Assembly: GCF_019279795.1 (NCBI RefSeq)
Contig: NC_056743.1
Location: forward strand, 633,253,658-633,317,657
Source of the DNA: Protopterus annectens
Taxonomy: Eukaryota; Chordata; Ceratodontiformes; Protopteridae
Length of the DNA: 64,000 nt
Direction: 5' to 3'
The position numbers were made by a program, and so were the translations under genes. How positions within the stretch are numbered: the first letter of the stretch is position 1; each line of letters begins with the position of its first letter. Positions 21,461 to 33,300 of the stretch are shown here, piece by piece. The notes beneath the pieces were generated by a model that ran no database searches, was not told the origin of the DNA, and saw only the letters and a list, made by a program, of their open reading frames with translations.

Positions 21461-22036
21461 AAATCAGCGAATGCTTAAAAAAGTGAATGCTGATTTATCG
21501 ACCCTATGTAAGTGAAAGCTTATAATCCTAAACACTCAAAACAGCGATTTTTTTTCCCAGGGTCTTATGCAGTTCTGCTTTTATTGCCCTTATTGTTTGT
21601 GGCTATCTGCATTGAAATCCTCAATGGCAGTGTTTTCTTTCTTGCAATGGGACAAAATAGACCCTGATGATTCATTTTATGAAAATGAGGATGCACACTC
21701 TCTCTCCTTCCAATGAAGGAACTATGTGAGGATGTCACATACTTGTCTTCCGCCTTTCTTAAAGAAGCTTTGTTCTTATAGTCATTCTGGTCTCAATCTT
21801 CTAAGTTTTCTTTTTTAAGCACTTCATCTTCCATACTAACATACATTTAGACCGAATATAACTTATAGTCCATTGCTTCTCATCAGTTGATAATGTTTTC
21901 TGACCATTATTGAGTGATCCATTTTTGTAGCTTAAGGAGCTACTTTTAATAGTACTTTCTTAGAAGGTCCACATAAACGAGACCTTCTTCCTCACTAATT
22001 TGTTGCATTCTTTGAGAAAATCTCTTAATAAAAAAT
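21461..22036. other. No gene recognised
   Basis: AT-rich sequence with a CTCTCTC motif near 21,699. No supported feature. Confidence 0.4.
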
Positions 22037-22051
22037 CCCAGTAGGCACACT

Positions 22052-22333
22052 AAAGTAATGTCTTTGCCCTTTTCCCAGTTAGGGGTCGCCACAGTGGAAC
22101 TCCGGTCTGCTAATGATTGGCAGTGGATTTTAAGGAGCCAAGTTGCCAGCCCGATGCTCAACCATAAAAGAAGGCACACCCATTCACACACACACCTACC
22201 TGCATGTCTTTATATGTCACTTGATCGCAAGGGGGGCATGCAGACTCAACATAGAAGGCGCTCCAGCCAAGAATTGAACGGGAGAACCTCTTGCTGTGAG
22301 GCGACAACACTAACTGTTGCACCACCACGTCCT
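22052..22333 (-). mobile_element. tRNA-derived SINE with RTE-type tail and 15-bp target duplication
   Basis: It is flanked by CCCAGTAGGCACACT at 22,037-22,051 and 22,334-22,348, an exact 15-bp duplication. On the minus strand it starts with GGACGTGGTGGTGCAACAGT (A box), has GTTCAATTCTTGG (B box), a body with AGTGACATATAAAGACATGC, and ends TGTGGCGACCCCTAACTGGG. It is 282 bp, longer than the copy at 2,677-2,900. The clear flanking repeat and low divergence suggest recent insertion. The tail matches the RTE LINE 1.5 kb away. Confidence 0.93.
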
Positions 22334-22394
22334 CCCAGTAGGCACACTGATGACTGTTAAACCCCAGAGAGCTTGTTTATTGTTTAATCAGTGG

Positions 22395-22823
22395 TCAAAT
22401 AAAACTATATTCCACTGCAGTTTTTTTTGTTTTCAACAAAGCTGCTTCAAAATATTTGTAAATTATCTCTGGATGCAGCTTCAGACACAATAATGCTGGC
22501 TGCAAGTGAATTATCACACAGACAGGGAAACTGGGTTTTTGCAAAATAATTTTCACTGCCATGACAGTAGTATCATCATTGGCACCTGTTTGAATTGAAA
22601 TGACAGGCTTACATACCGTAGTGCTACTCAAAATAGTGTCTTCATGTATCCAATAGATTAGAGTACACAAAAAGGTTTTCACATTGCTATCTTGTTCTAC
22701 ATCAGCCATATTGGAGATTTTATTGGATATGAAATAAAAACAGCTAGAAAAATCCAGAATTGACCACTGGTAAGCAGATACAAGAAATAAACAATCAGAA
22801 TGGAACCTATATATGCTTTTCAT
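22395..22823 (-). CDS. Unclassified 142-codon ORF
   Basis: The longest frame in its area starts MKSIYRFHSDCLFLV and contains NMADVEQDSNVKTFLC and GANDDTTVMAVKII. I recognise no domain. It lies in AT-rich DNA with no clear promoter or splice context. It may be a relic of a transposon protein or chance. It ends a few bases after the SINE flank. Confidence 0.2.
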   Translation of the reverse strand: MKSIYRFHSDCLFLVSAYQWSILDFSSCFYFISNKISNMADVEQDSNVKTFLCTLIYWIHEDTILSSTTVCKPVISIQTGANDDTTVMAVKIILQKPSFPVCVIIHLQPALLCLKLHPEIIYKYFEAALLKTKKTAVEYSFI

Positions 22824-23824
22824 GTTCTCGTTGTAGGTTTATAGTTGACTGTCCAAATTTTTATTGTAGCTTCAAACAATTTTGTTCTTAAGAACAAGGA
22901 TATTTTGATTGTAATTCTGAATGCATACTGTATGCAGCAGTATGTATAAGACTAATAGAAAGTTGAAGAACTGTATTTATTAACATAACTATAGTACTAA
23001 AACCAAAAGTCAAGTTAATGCCTTATATAACCACCCTGAAAAATATATGAAAAATAAAAAATATATATATTGCATTTTATTGATCATGTTAGGATACAGT
23101 GCAAAAAAAATGAAAATGATGATTTAGAATTTAGAGAAGTGATGTGTCGAACATGATTAAATGAATGATTTTTACACAGGATCAAATGGTTCTATTAATG
23201 ATAAGTATGTCCTTAAGCACAATAGGAAGTACAGGAAATGTAAACAGTGATAACTTTTGGTCAATAAGATTTGTCATATGATTATGCTGTATGCATATTA
23301 TGTTTTGATAATGGATTTGAGCAGTTTGAAGAGCTCTGTGAAGTGCAAAAGCACTTGTTGTCTGATTCTTTTAAATTAAAAAGTTCAAAGGTATATTTTA
23401 GCTACTGATTTTCCACAGTTCTTTTTTGTGTGTGTGAAGCTTTGCTTCATAATAACTTGTATCTGCTTACCAGATATAATTTTTGGATCTTCCTCACAGT
23501 TCTAAAATCCATTTTACCTTCTTAACCTTCTCTCTCTCTCTCTCTCTAATAATTTTTGTTGCCACCATCTGGACAATATTATGATTTTCTATTTAGTTAG
23601 TCAAGCTATCTCTTTGCAAGCTCTAATCCCTTAAATTGTTTCATCACATCCGCTATATATTCATTTGCAATATTGTTGACCTTGTGTTTAGCTGTCCTGA
23701 AGGCTTTTCTTAATTTAATTGAAAAGTTTTTAATACAATGCTGATGGTTTGAACCAAAGTCAGCTGCAGGGATGATTTTCATATTGGAATTTGGTAATAT
23801 CTAACTTCAAAGTGATCTTTTCAT
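22824..23824. other. No gene recognised
   Basis: AT-rich, with a (TC)n run at 23,529-23,548. No supported ORF or repeat family. Confidence 0.4.
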
Positions 23825-24835
23825 CATCGTCATCATCATCATCATCTTTTAGCTGTTCCCATTAGGGGTCGCCACAACAGATCATCTGTTTCCATTTATT
23901 CCTGTCCTGTGCATCTTGCTCTGTCACACCATTCACCTGCATGTCCTCTCTCACCACATCCATAAACCTTATCTTAGGCCTTCCTCTTTTCCTGTTACCT
24001 GACAGCTTCATCCTTAGCATCTTTTTCCCAATATACTCAGCATCCCTCCTTAGCACATGTCCAAACCAACATAATCTTGCTTCTCTGGCTTTGTCTCCAA
24101 TCCTTCCAACCTGGGCTGACCCTCTAAATATACTTATTTCTAATCCTGTCGACACTCGTCACACCCAGTGAAAATCTTAACATCTTTAACTCTGCCACAT
24201 CCAGCTCTAACACCTGCCTTTTTGTCAATGTCACTGAATCCAAACCATATAACATAGCTGGTCTCACTACCCTCTTGTAGACCTTCCCTTTCACTCTCTT
24301 CCACACTCACCATTACTCTGAACTATCGATCCCAAGTATTTAAACTCATCCACCTTCACCACCTCTACTCCTTGCATCCTCACCATTCTTCTATCCTCCC
24401 TCTCATTCAAACACATATATTCTGTCTTAGTCCTGCTGACCTTCATTCCTCTTCACTCTAGAGCATATCTCCATCTCTCCAGGGTCTCCTCCACCTGTTC
24501 CCTACTCTCACTACAGATCACAATGTCATCTGCAAACATCATAGTCCGCGGGGACTCCTGTGTGATCTTGTCTTGTCTGTCAACCTGTCCATCACCACTG
24601 CAAATAAGAAAGGGCTCAGAGCTGATCCTTGATGTAATCCCACCTCCACCTTAAACACATCCGTCACTCCCACCGCAGACCTCACCGCTGTCACACTACC
24701 CTCGTACATGACACTCCCCACTTCCTCATACAATACAACAACTCCTCTCTAGGCACCCTGTCATATGCTTTCTCTAAGTCTACAAAAATACAATGCAACT
24801 CTTTCTTACCTTCTCTGTACTTCTCCATCAACACA
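23825..24835 (-). mobile_element. RTE-clade LINE, 3' half
   Basis: On the minus strand the RT shows GLHQGSALSPFLFAVVMDRL (24,539-24,733), then MFADDIVIC near 24,510-24,545, then VVRPAMLYGLDSVTLTKRQV (24,124-24,306) and the C-terminal block LCWFGHVLRRDAEYIGKKML with GNRKRGRPKIRFMDVVREDM (23,862-24,155). It ends at GTGGCGACCCCTAATGGGAA and a (GAT)n-rich tail. It is truncated at the 5' side and has frame breaks between these pieces. The end is shared with the two SINEs at 2,677 and 22,052. Confidence 0.93.
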
Positions 24836-25020
24836 ATAATGAAAAGGAGTGTTGACCATGAATGTCAATTATCATGGAAAACATTTTCCTAGTGTATGTG
24901 CCACTTCATGTTATACTCGCGTCCAAAATAAGTGCAGTATTCCAGTTTGACTAAAAACTGTAGCATTCTATTCACTCTGAAGACTGTAGTATCTTTTTAG
25001 TGTTATTTTCAGAGATCTTC

Positions 25021-25554
25021 CTAAAAATGGTTGACATCCTCTTCTTTACCATTTGAATTTGGAGCATAATTTTTGTCATTGTTATGTCGTTTGGCTTGCC
25101 ATAGAGCTGATTGAGATAATTCTGTCCTTTTTAGGATGCAACTGGGAAATGCTTTTAACATTGTTTTTGTAACGTTGAGGGCTACTCCATTTCTTATGAA
25201 GGATTCTTGTTCCAAATAGAGGATCTGATGGTTGTCCAAAGGAAATTTGCCATGTCTATTTATGTATTTATTTAAATTTATTAACTTGGGAATTTCTGTA
25301 ATCTTATTCTTAACCACATCAAGTTTATCTTGGTTTATAGATATGTTCATGGTCACAGCTGTGTATATATTTTCAGTATCAAACTTTTCTTTAATCTTCG
25401 AACACCACTGCAGATGAACACATTTCTGCTTTAATCCAATAGCATAATAACCTCTAACATTTCTCAAATCTGTCCTTTGTTCTTCTTCAGTTGTATGTTG
25501 GAGACTATTGGACCTGAGAGTTTCATTTTCCAGTATGTGATTGCTTATGTGCAT
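25021..25554 (-). CDS. Unclassified 177-codon ORF, possibly from a Penelope-like element
   Basis: It encodes a basic, lysine-rich protein (MHISNHILENETLRSN, then KIKEKFDTENIYTAVTMNIS and LINLNKYINRHGKFPLDNHQ). No domain is recognised. About 350 bp to the right, at 25,905-25,945, the plus strand has TTCTGAAGAAGTCTTAATTT and GGATGAAAGTGCATAATTTA. This matches the PLE end motif of 15,293-15,335 in the opposite orientation, as in the inverted-arm PLE at 36,183-37,554. The ORF may thus be the 5' coding part of a PLE. This is inference. Confidence 0.3.
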   Translation of the reverse strand: MHISNHILENETLRSNSLQHTTEEEQRTDLRNVRGYYAIGLKQKCVHLQWCSKIKEKFDTENIYTAVTMNISINQDKLDVVKNKITEIPKLINLNKYINRHGKFPLDNHQILYLEQESFIRNGVALNVTKTMLKAFPSCILKRTELSQSALWQAKRHNNDKNYAPNSNGKEEDVNHF

Positions 25555-25899
25555 GTTTTTTTAACCAATAATATTAGTCTGGATTTCTATTACCTTCTCC
25601 ACTGCATTGTATTGGCCAAACTGTTTGTCGTGACCTTTCCATTTTGAGTAGCTGTATGTGATATAATTCATAACTTCATGAGATACACAAGCCCCTTCCC
25701 CAAAAGATTGTACATAGGTTTTATTAATTTTATAATACTTAACCGAAAATAAGACATCTGATTACAGTGCACAAAAACATATGGAGCACATGAAAGCAAT
25801 ACTGCGTTTTCAGGCAAACAACTTTTATTCAATGTACCTATAACAGCAACATTAAAGATAAAAAATTGCAAAAGGATCTGCATGTGGGATTTTAAAGGT

Positions 25900-25950
25900 G
25901 TTTTAATTCTGAAGAAGTCTTAATTTGGGAGGATGAAAGTGCATAATTTA
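25900..25950 (+). repeat. Penelope-type terminal motif
   Basis: TTCTGAAGAAGTCTTAATTT and GATGAAAGTGCATAATTTAT follow the same pattern as the ends of the PLEs at 15.3 and 37.5 kb. Confidence 0.5.
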
Positions 25951-26089
25951 TTCTTAAAAAATATTTGAAATAATCACTCCTTGGACTCTTATCAGTATAT
26001 ATGGGCTGTTAGACTAGCAGAGTTTCATTTGGTTCTTTGGTTTTACTGCTGGGCTGTTTTATATAGTTATTAACCCTAAAAAAAAAACT

Positions 26090-27475
26090 CCTCCTCTTTA
26101 CCCCAAAATATTACATTCCTAACAGAGAATCTTTCAAAATCTTCTTGGCAAATGGCACTGACATTGAATCAGTCCACCATACCAAACTATTAGTAGTCAT
26201 AATACATGATGATGTTAAATTTGATCTCCACACCCAAAGCAATAGCAAGGAAACCCATCAAAAACTAAGCATGCTTTAAAGAAAAAACATTTTCTGAGCG
26301 CATCCACAAAAATTACTCTAGCCAAAACTTGCATTCTTACCTCCCTATTCTATGGAGCACTGATTCTAACCAATTTACAATCCTCCATAAAAAAACAAAG
26401 TTGAAAGCTACTACAACACAATTGACAAGTTTGCTACTAATTCATCCCCCTTTACCAATGACTGTAAAGATTTGCATACCCATAGCTGGCTGGAACTCCA
26501 CCTCCACCTGTCCTACATTCAGCTTATAACAATTCATAAAATCATGCACAAACCATTAGCCTGCCCAGCTCTTACCCCTTTAATAGACATGTATTTCCTT
26601 AAAGGAACACTTAGCCTCTAACCACCAGAACTATTTCTAACCTACTCACCTTTGCATACTCCATAAAGGAATACATTACAAAATCTTGGACCTGCTCTTC
26701 TGCCAATCCTGGTTGACCTTACTTATATATACTTATACTTCTCTCACCCCTTTCGACCTAAATCACACTTTATAACCCTCTGCCATCTCTTACTGTACTC
26801 TTTTCCTTTCTTTTGTTTTCCCACTAAATGATCGTATCCACGTCATATCTGCAGATCTTTCCTCTATCTCTTTCTCTTTCTTCCCTACTCATCCAAGCTA
26901 AAGCTATCTGAAGACACCGTACACTGCACTCTACTTATAATCTCCTTCTGTCCATCCTTCTTCCTTCTACAACCATGATATGAACACCATCTCTCATACT
27001 AAGACATCTCTCAGTCTCCTTTTACTGTCTCTAATCATATAGTTTCTTATATTTCTTTAAAATATCTTACTATTATTGTCTCAAGTCTTATTTATCACAT
27101 ACTACTCTATGAAACAAATATGTTTGTCCTCGCGTATTTTCTCCAACTCATATTGTTTTTATTGCAATTTACTATGAAATATATGTTTGTTTTATTCTCA
27201 TTACATTTTTTTACTCTTATGATTTGTAGTGTAACATGATACTTTGTGATTTAAAATATCTGTACTTGATATTTTTGCAGTGTAACATAATACTTTCTTG
27301 ATTTAAAATATCTGTACTTGATATTTTTGCGGTGTAACATAATACTTTCTTGATTTAAAATGCCTGGACTTGATTTTTGAAAAATCGTGATTGTGGAGCT
27401 TTTTTCCGGGGCTTCCACTGAAAATGGGCACTTTCTGACCTAGTCAGGCTTTCCCATTAAATAAATGTCAAATAA
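26090..27475 (+). mobile_element. L2-like LINE, 3' fragment
   Basis: The frame gives KLLVVIIHDDVKFDLHTQSN, matching the KLLGVIIDNNLKFDLHV block of the other L2-like copies, then decayed C-terminal text. The 3' end has GTGGAGCTTTTTTCCGGGGC, TTCCACTGAAAATGGGCA and an AAATAAATG tail, the same as the end of the copy at 30.4-34.3 kb. Confidence 0.8.
27222..27385. repeat. 52-bp tandem repeat, three copies
   Basis: A unit with GTGTAACATAATACTTTCTT and GATTTAAAATATCTGTACTT recurs near 27,229, 27,280 and 27,332. It lies in the 3' untranslated part of the L2-like LINE. Confidence 0.85.
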
Positions 27476-27499
27476 AGAAATGTACTATGTGCATGCTCT

Positions 27500-27850
27500 A
27501 AAACATCCCAGTATGACAGAAGAACTTTATGCAACTATCAAACCTTTCAATCAGGGCAATGCTTCAGGCATGACTGGTCTGACATTGGACTTTTATGAGT
27601 GCAAGTACTGTAGACTATTAGACCATGGATCCAGTTTGGGAAATAGATGTTTTGTAGGTTAGATGAAGATCCCATGGATCCCTGCAGCTACTGGCCAAGC
27701 TTTGTAATGAAAATGGAAATAAAGATCTTTTTAAAATAGGTTTTAGAGCTTTCTGATAAAGATGTAGTTCCGTGTTTATCATCTTTGCTCAGTTATGAAT
27801 GTCCATATATGATTTTCAGAGACTTTTAATACCTTACTCTTAGGATTTTG
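27500..27850 (+). mobile_element. L1-like LINE reverse-transcriptase fragment, strongly decayed
   Basis: The frame gives IKPFNQGNASGMTGLTLDFY, like the L1 pattern IKSLNQGKAPGPDGLTAEFY. After a break, DEDPMDPCSYWPSFVMKMEI and KIFLK match the L1 pattern KDPxDPxSYRPISLLNxDxKI. A further piece, LSDKDVVPCLSSLLSYECPY, fits what follows. The clade assignment is from motif memory. Confidence 0.6.
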
Positions 27851-28875
27851 GTTGAAGCTGAAAGTAAAGGTCAAGTATTTGTAAATTTATGAACATACAT
27901 ACCCATAGCTATTTAGCTATTTAAAAAGACAAAGTATGCTATCTCTGCTATGAGTCTGATCAAACAGATTACAATATGGACAAATAATATATTATTTGCT
28001 CCCTTTCTATACTATAGAGTCACTCTTTGCAATAATGACTGACCCATTAGTCATGAACCTGAGAGAGACAATTATTATGAACTGGAATGGGGGCATGAAC
28101 ATCAAACAGTGACTACAGACAACTGTAACTTCTGTGTTTCACGCTCTTAAAATGTACATTTTCTTATACTTAATTTGAACGTCTTTCAATATCTTGATGT
28201 TCTGATTCCAATTTTCATAAAACCAGTTTCCTCTGTTACAAGAAATCATGTCCCTTTATTCTGTCAGCCATAATGATCAAGCAACATTGTGCTATTTCTA
28301 GTTGGCAACTTCTGCCACACATTTTGCCATTTATCTAGATGGACACACCAAGGGCTATACAGATAGTCTCTTGTGTCTTGGTAAAAGCCTGTTTATTACA
28401 GTTAATCAACAGCAAAACATCTGCATCACACTGGTCAGAAAATGGCTGTTAGACAAAATGTGTTTTAGACTGTGGACTATCCACTTATACTCTAGAAAGG
28501 GATACTCATTGGTTCCTATAATTTTATAAACTTGTGTATGAATAAGTTTTTGTACAGAAAAAATATCAAACTACCAGGACAAATTATGTTTTTTTTTTAA
28601 ATCACATGAAGACAATGGTACCACACTTCACCTTTATATGGAATGCTTTAAACTCTTGCAATATATAAGCATTATAACTCAAAATCTAACGTTATTGGCA
28701 TAGTCAGAACAGCAACTAGAATGTAAAGCATCAACATTCTTCTATTTTACTTCTGAATTTTTTTTGTACCAGGAATACTTTTAAAGGGGTGGCTTTAACA
28801 CTCTGTTTGCGTTATCCAGCACATTTTACATCTGCACCTAAAATGAAATCTCAGCTGTGCCAGTTACCATTTATC
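27851..28875. other. No gene recognised
   Basis: AT-rich sequence. The 75-codon frame at 28,302-28,529 has no recognisable motif. Confidence 0.4.
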
Positions 28876-29923
28876 TGTACAAATACTGTATGTTTGTTAA
28901 TTTAAACTGAGACCACAGTAGTCTACTGATACAAGGTTATCCACTTTTCCACCTGAGAAATGGTTAAGAAATGACTTACAGTTTCAGAGCAGTCCTTGGT
29001 CAATTGTGATTGCTTCTTAAACACAAACTTGTCTTTGCTTTGGCTCATTAGCAGCAGTACAAAGAACTGCCTGCTCACACCCTTGTTCTCCCCTCCCCCT
29101 TCCCTGTTTATTACCTTAAGACAATCTCAAAGTTAATAAATTTTACCCGTGGCAGGCACCATTTTTAAAACTACAATCCACTCTGTTACAGGCCCCATGA
29201 GACACTCAGCGTCTCTCCAGTAAGTGTTTTACAACTGTAAATGCCTATTTATGTTGAATTGTGTTAGACATTTTAAAACTGTATATGTTTATGTTGAATT
29301 GTGTTAGACATCTAATATGATTTATGCTTTATTATTGGAAGTTACTGTGCCATGCTAGCATTTTGTCTGCACCAAGTTGTTTTTAGTATAATAGTATGGT
29401 CTATTTGCATAGCTGCACCTTGTTCACTAATGTTATTGATGTAATTGTGTTGTGTGTAGACAGCTCATACTGGTGTCTAATTATTTCCATATAATTGTGC
29501 TGTTACTGGCGGATAGAATCACATTAGACAACCTCGACAGAATGCTGCTCACTATATTTTTATCTTCTAACAGATGTTTTTCCAATTGGCTCAGTATCTC
29601 CATATACTAGTAGTTGGTTCAAGACATATTTTCCTGCATACAGTAGCTATTTGCTCAGTTTGTTTTTTGTAATCTTTATAATATATCTTTACCATCTCAA
29701 AGTGCTTACTCATCTCTGTACTCTTCTTTTCTAGACCTAACACCACTCTTAAGTATTCAACTGCGGTACCACCTTTATCTTTCTTATAAGAAAAGTGCAG
29801 TCCGGGTCTGAACTGTCTACAAACAGCTAAAGTTAACTTTGAGTATGTGTCTACCTGTTTGAGCCAATATTCATTTTCCCCTGGAGAGCACTCTGCTTTG
29901 GCTTGTAAGCAGCCCCCCCACCC

Positions 29924-29992
<69 letters not shown>

Positions 29993-30356
29993 ATGTTCCA
30001 CTTTCTCTCTTATTCCCGTCTGTTAGCAAATAGTATCCATAACTGATCAATACTGTGTGTTTGTTAATTTAAACTGAGACCACAGTAGCCTACTGATACA
30101 AGGTTATCCTGTTTTTCCAACTGAGAAATGGTTAAGAAATGACTTACAGTTTCAGAGCAGTCCTTGGTCAATTATGTTTGTTTCTTAAACACAAACTTAT
30201 CTTTGCTTTGGCTCATTAGCAGCAGTACAAAGAATTGCCTGCTCACACCCTTGTTCTCCCCTCCCCCTTCCCTGTTTATTACCTTAAGACAATCCCAAAG
30301 TTAATAAATATTACCTGTTGCAGGCACCATTTTTAAAACAATAACCACCCTTGTCA
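28876..30356 (-). mobile_element. Small LTR-retrotransposon fossil, non-autonomous looking
   Basis: Two direct repeats of about 315 bp (28,876-29,190 and 30,044-30,356) flank 853 bp. Read on the minus strand each begins TG and ends CA. The flanking pentamers are TTATC and CTATC, which fits a 5-bp target duplication with one change. The repeats differ at roughly 5% of positions by eye, so it is moderately old. The inside has a (AC)n tract and one 136-codon frame of unknown function. No polymerase region is present. Family unknown. A plain segmental duplication is the alternative. Confidence 0.6.
29930..29990. repeat. (AC)n microsatellite
   Basis: About 30 AC units, inside the LTR fossil. Confidence 0.95.
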
Positions 30357-30399
30357 CTATCATATGTTCATTTATCAGTTAACTCTGTTAACTGATTGT

Positions 30400-33300
30400 T
30401 TCCAGCCCCCTCATAAGAGCAACTAACAGGGTTTCTACCCCCTTCGCTCCCCACCCTGCCCCCTATTCCCTCCTGCCCCCAGTGGTCCCACCTTTATTAC
30501 ACTCACAAACCCCTCCCATCTTTCCAATAGCCAACCACAGTGCTAACCCAACACTACCTCCTCCATCTTCCCACTACTATCACACCTCCTCAACTAACAT
30601 GTACAAGCATACCTTACCTATGCTCACTGCATGCACTCTCCTTGCATATCTTACATCCTACCAAAGCTCCATCATTCCCCCACTCAACCACTACCACTAT
30701 ACTACTACTACTCACACCACCACTCATGTCTCACCCTCACTCAGCTCCCCTCCCACCAACTCAAGAACCATCCATATGCACCCCCCACATATTCTACCAA
30801 CTACATTACTCAAACATAAAGCATCCCTACAACTTAACATAGTAACCCTCCCACCATACCTATTACCCACAGAGCACAATCATAAATTTCCCTTATAAAC
30901 AAACACATTCAAAAACTGAGAAAACGAATAACCTCATGCATATCAAAACTAGCCCTAAGTGGAGACATCCACCCCAACCCTGCCCTACCATCGCCAACCC
31001 CAATCCTCATAATCAGACTAGAAACCACAACTTCTCCCATATTACAGCCAATAGAAAGCCAAGTGACTTCCTTCTACTAAGCCTAAATATTAGAAGTATA
31101 TCTAACAAAATCCACGAACTCCATGCCACCATAGACTTGTACTCCCCAGATATAGTCATCCTGACAGAAACCTGGCTAAAACCTCACATTACCTGTGAGC
31201 AAACACTCCCTACAGGTTATGGCATACTAAGAGTAGACCGGCTAAACAAGAAAGGAGGCAGTGTAGCTATAATATTTAAACAGCATCTAAACATCCAGAT
31301 CTTAAAATCATCAGCTCCACAAATAGGCAATGAAGAAATAATATATATATATATACCAACCTCAAAATAAACCAAAACAAAACCATCAACATAATTGGAT
31401 GCTACTTCCCACCTGGCCAAAACATCCCTCCACTAGAAAACTTCCTCAGCTGGTCTACCCACCATCTCCCCCAAGAAACTATCATTTTAGGTGATTTCAA
31501 TATTGACTGGCAATCCTGTTCTGGCAACCATCCAACCCATCATGTAAACCTTCATGGCTTCACCCAACTAGTCCATTTGCCAACCAGGATAAATAACAAC
31601 TCCAGCAAGCACACTACTCTGGATTGGATACTAGTCAGTAAGAGCCCCCAGTCATATATAACAGGCTGCTTATCAGATAGCCTCAGTGATCACTCCCCAA
31701 CATTCCTACTCAAAAAATACTTATACCAAGCTAAACCTGTCATCTACCATCAAATACGTAAAAAACTAAACTTTAACCCACTCACATTCATCTCATCCCT
31801 CAAAGAATGTAACTGGCAGCCTCTAAAGTACCTCAGTCTTGATGATGCAGTTGAATTTTTTAATACTATCTTCCTGAACATCCTTAATTACCATGCCCCA
31901 ATAAGACTTTCCAGAATCAAAGCACAACCCTCCCCATGGCTACAGAAAACCACTAAGTCAGAAATGAAAAACAGGGATAAAGCCTGGGAGCACTGGTACA
32001 AAACCAAAACCCCCTCAACTACACAGAAATTCCTAGAACTATGCAATAGAGTCAAAAATCTAGTAAAACAGGACAAATTCCAATACTACCAGTCTGCCAT
32101 AGACTCCTCCCAACACAGCCCCAAACAATTCTGGTCCTCCATAAACTCCATCCTCCACCCAGGTAAAGTGAGTACCCCTCCTCCTAACATCCCTCACTCC
32201 TCAGAAAATATTGCTACCTCATTCAACACACATTTCACACAAACCATACTATCACTAGCTAAACAACACAACCCCCCCTCCCCTCCAACCCACACCTTCA
32301 ACTAGTAATCTCCCCACTGCCTTCTCTTTTTTCTCATGTACCTACCTCCAACATCAAAAAACTCTTAACTAAACTTAAGCCCACCAAATTAGCAGCAGAC
32401 AACCTCCCAAGTGAATACCTACAAATCGCAGCTGATGCCCTGGCGTACCCAGTATCCATCTTGATTAACCAATCTTTGTCAGAAAGTTACGTTCTCACAC
32501 TGTGGAAAGTATCACATATAATTCCCCTCCACAAAGGCGGATCCTCCACAGAACTAACCAATTACCGCCCCATAGCTATTCTCTCTCCACTCTTCAAAAT
32601 ACTAGAGAGATGCATACACTCTCAGGTCTCAGACTACCTCCTTACTAACAACCTCCTTTCCAATACTCAGCATGGTTTCTGACCAAATCATAGCACCACC
32701 ACTGCTTTACTCTCCTTTACTAACACTATCCTTCAGCATAAAAACAATGGCTATCTCTCCTCTGCTACTTTCCTAGACCTATCTAAAGCATTTGACATGG
32801 TCCCACACAAACAACTTATCTCTGTCCTCAGTAACCTATCCTTCTTACAATCAGTCACCAACTGGTTTCAGAGTTACCTGTCTGATCGGCAACAATCCAT
32901 TGTATGGCAGAATGACATATCTCCCCAACTACCTGTCTCCATAGGGGTTCCCCAAGGATCCATCCTTGGACCCCTACTCTTCTCTGTTTTCACCAATTAT
33001 CTAGCCTCTGCCACCAAACATGGCACACTCATACAATACGCAGATGACTCAACCATCATATGCTCAGCCCAGTCCCTACCCAAACTGCAAAAAGTCACAC
33101 AGGAAGCCTTTTCCTCTGTTGAAACTTGGTTATCCGATGCCCAATTAATACTCAACCCAAACAAAACTAAACTACTCATCTTTCAACCCACCAAACAAAC
33201 CCAGAACAACTCTCACTTTAACATCACAACAAAAGACAACACCACTATATACCCAACTGAACACGCCAAATTGCTAGGAGTGGAAATAGACAATAAATTA

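Noticed and set aside
30482-30898. 138-residue Pro/His/Thr-rich ORF as host gene
   Set aside because: It lies in the C-rich leader of the L2-like LINE, with several overlapping frames open because the sequence has few stops.
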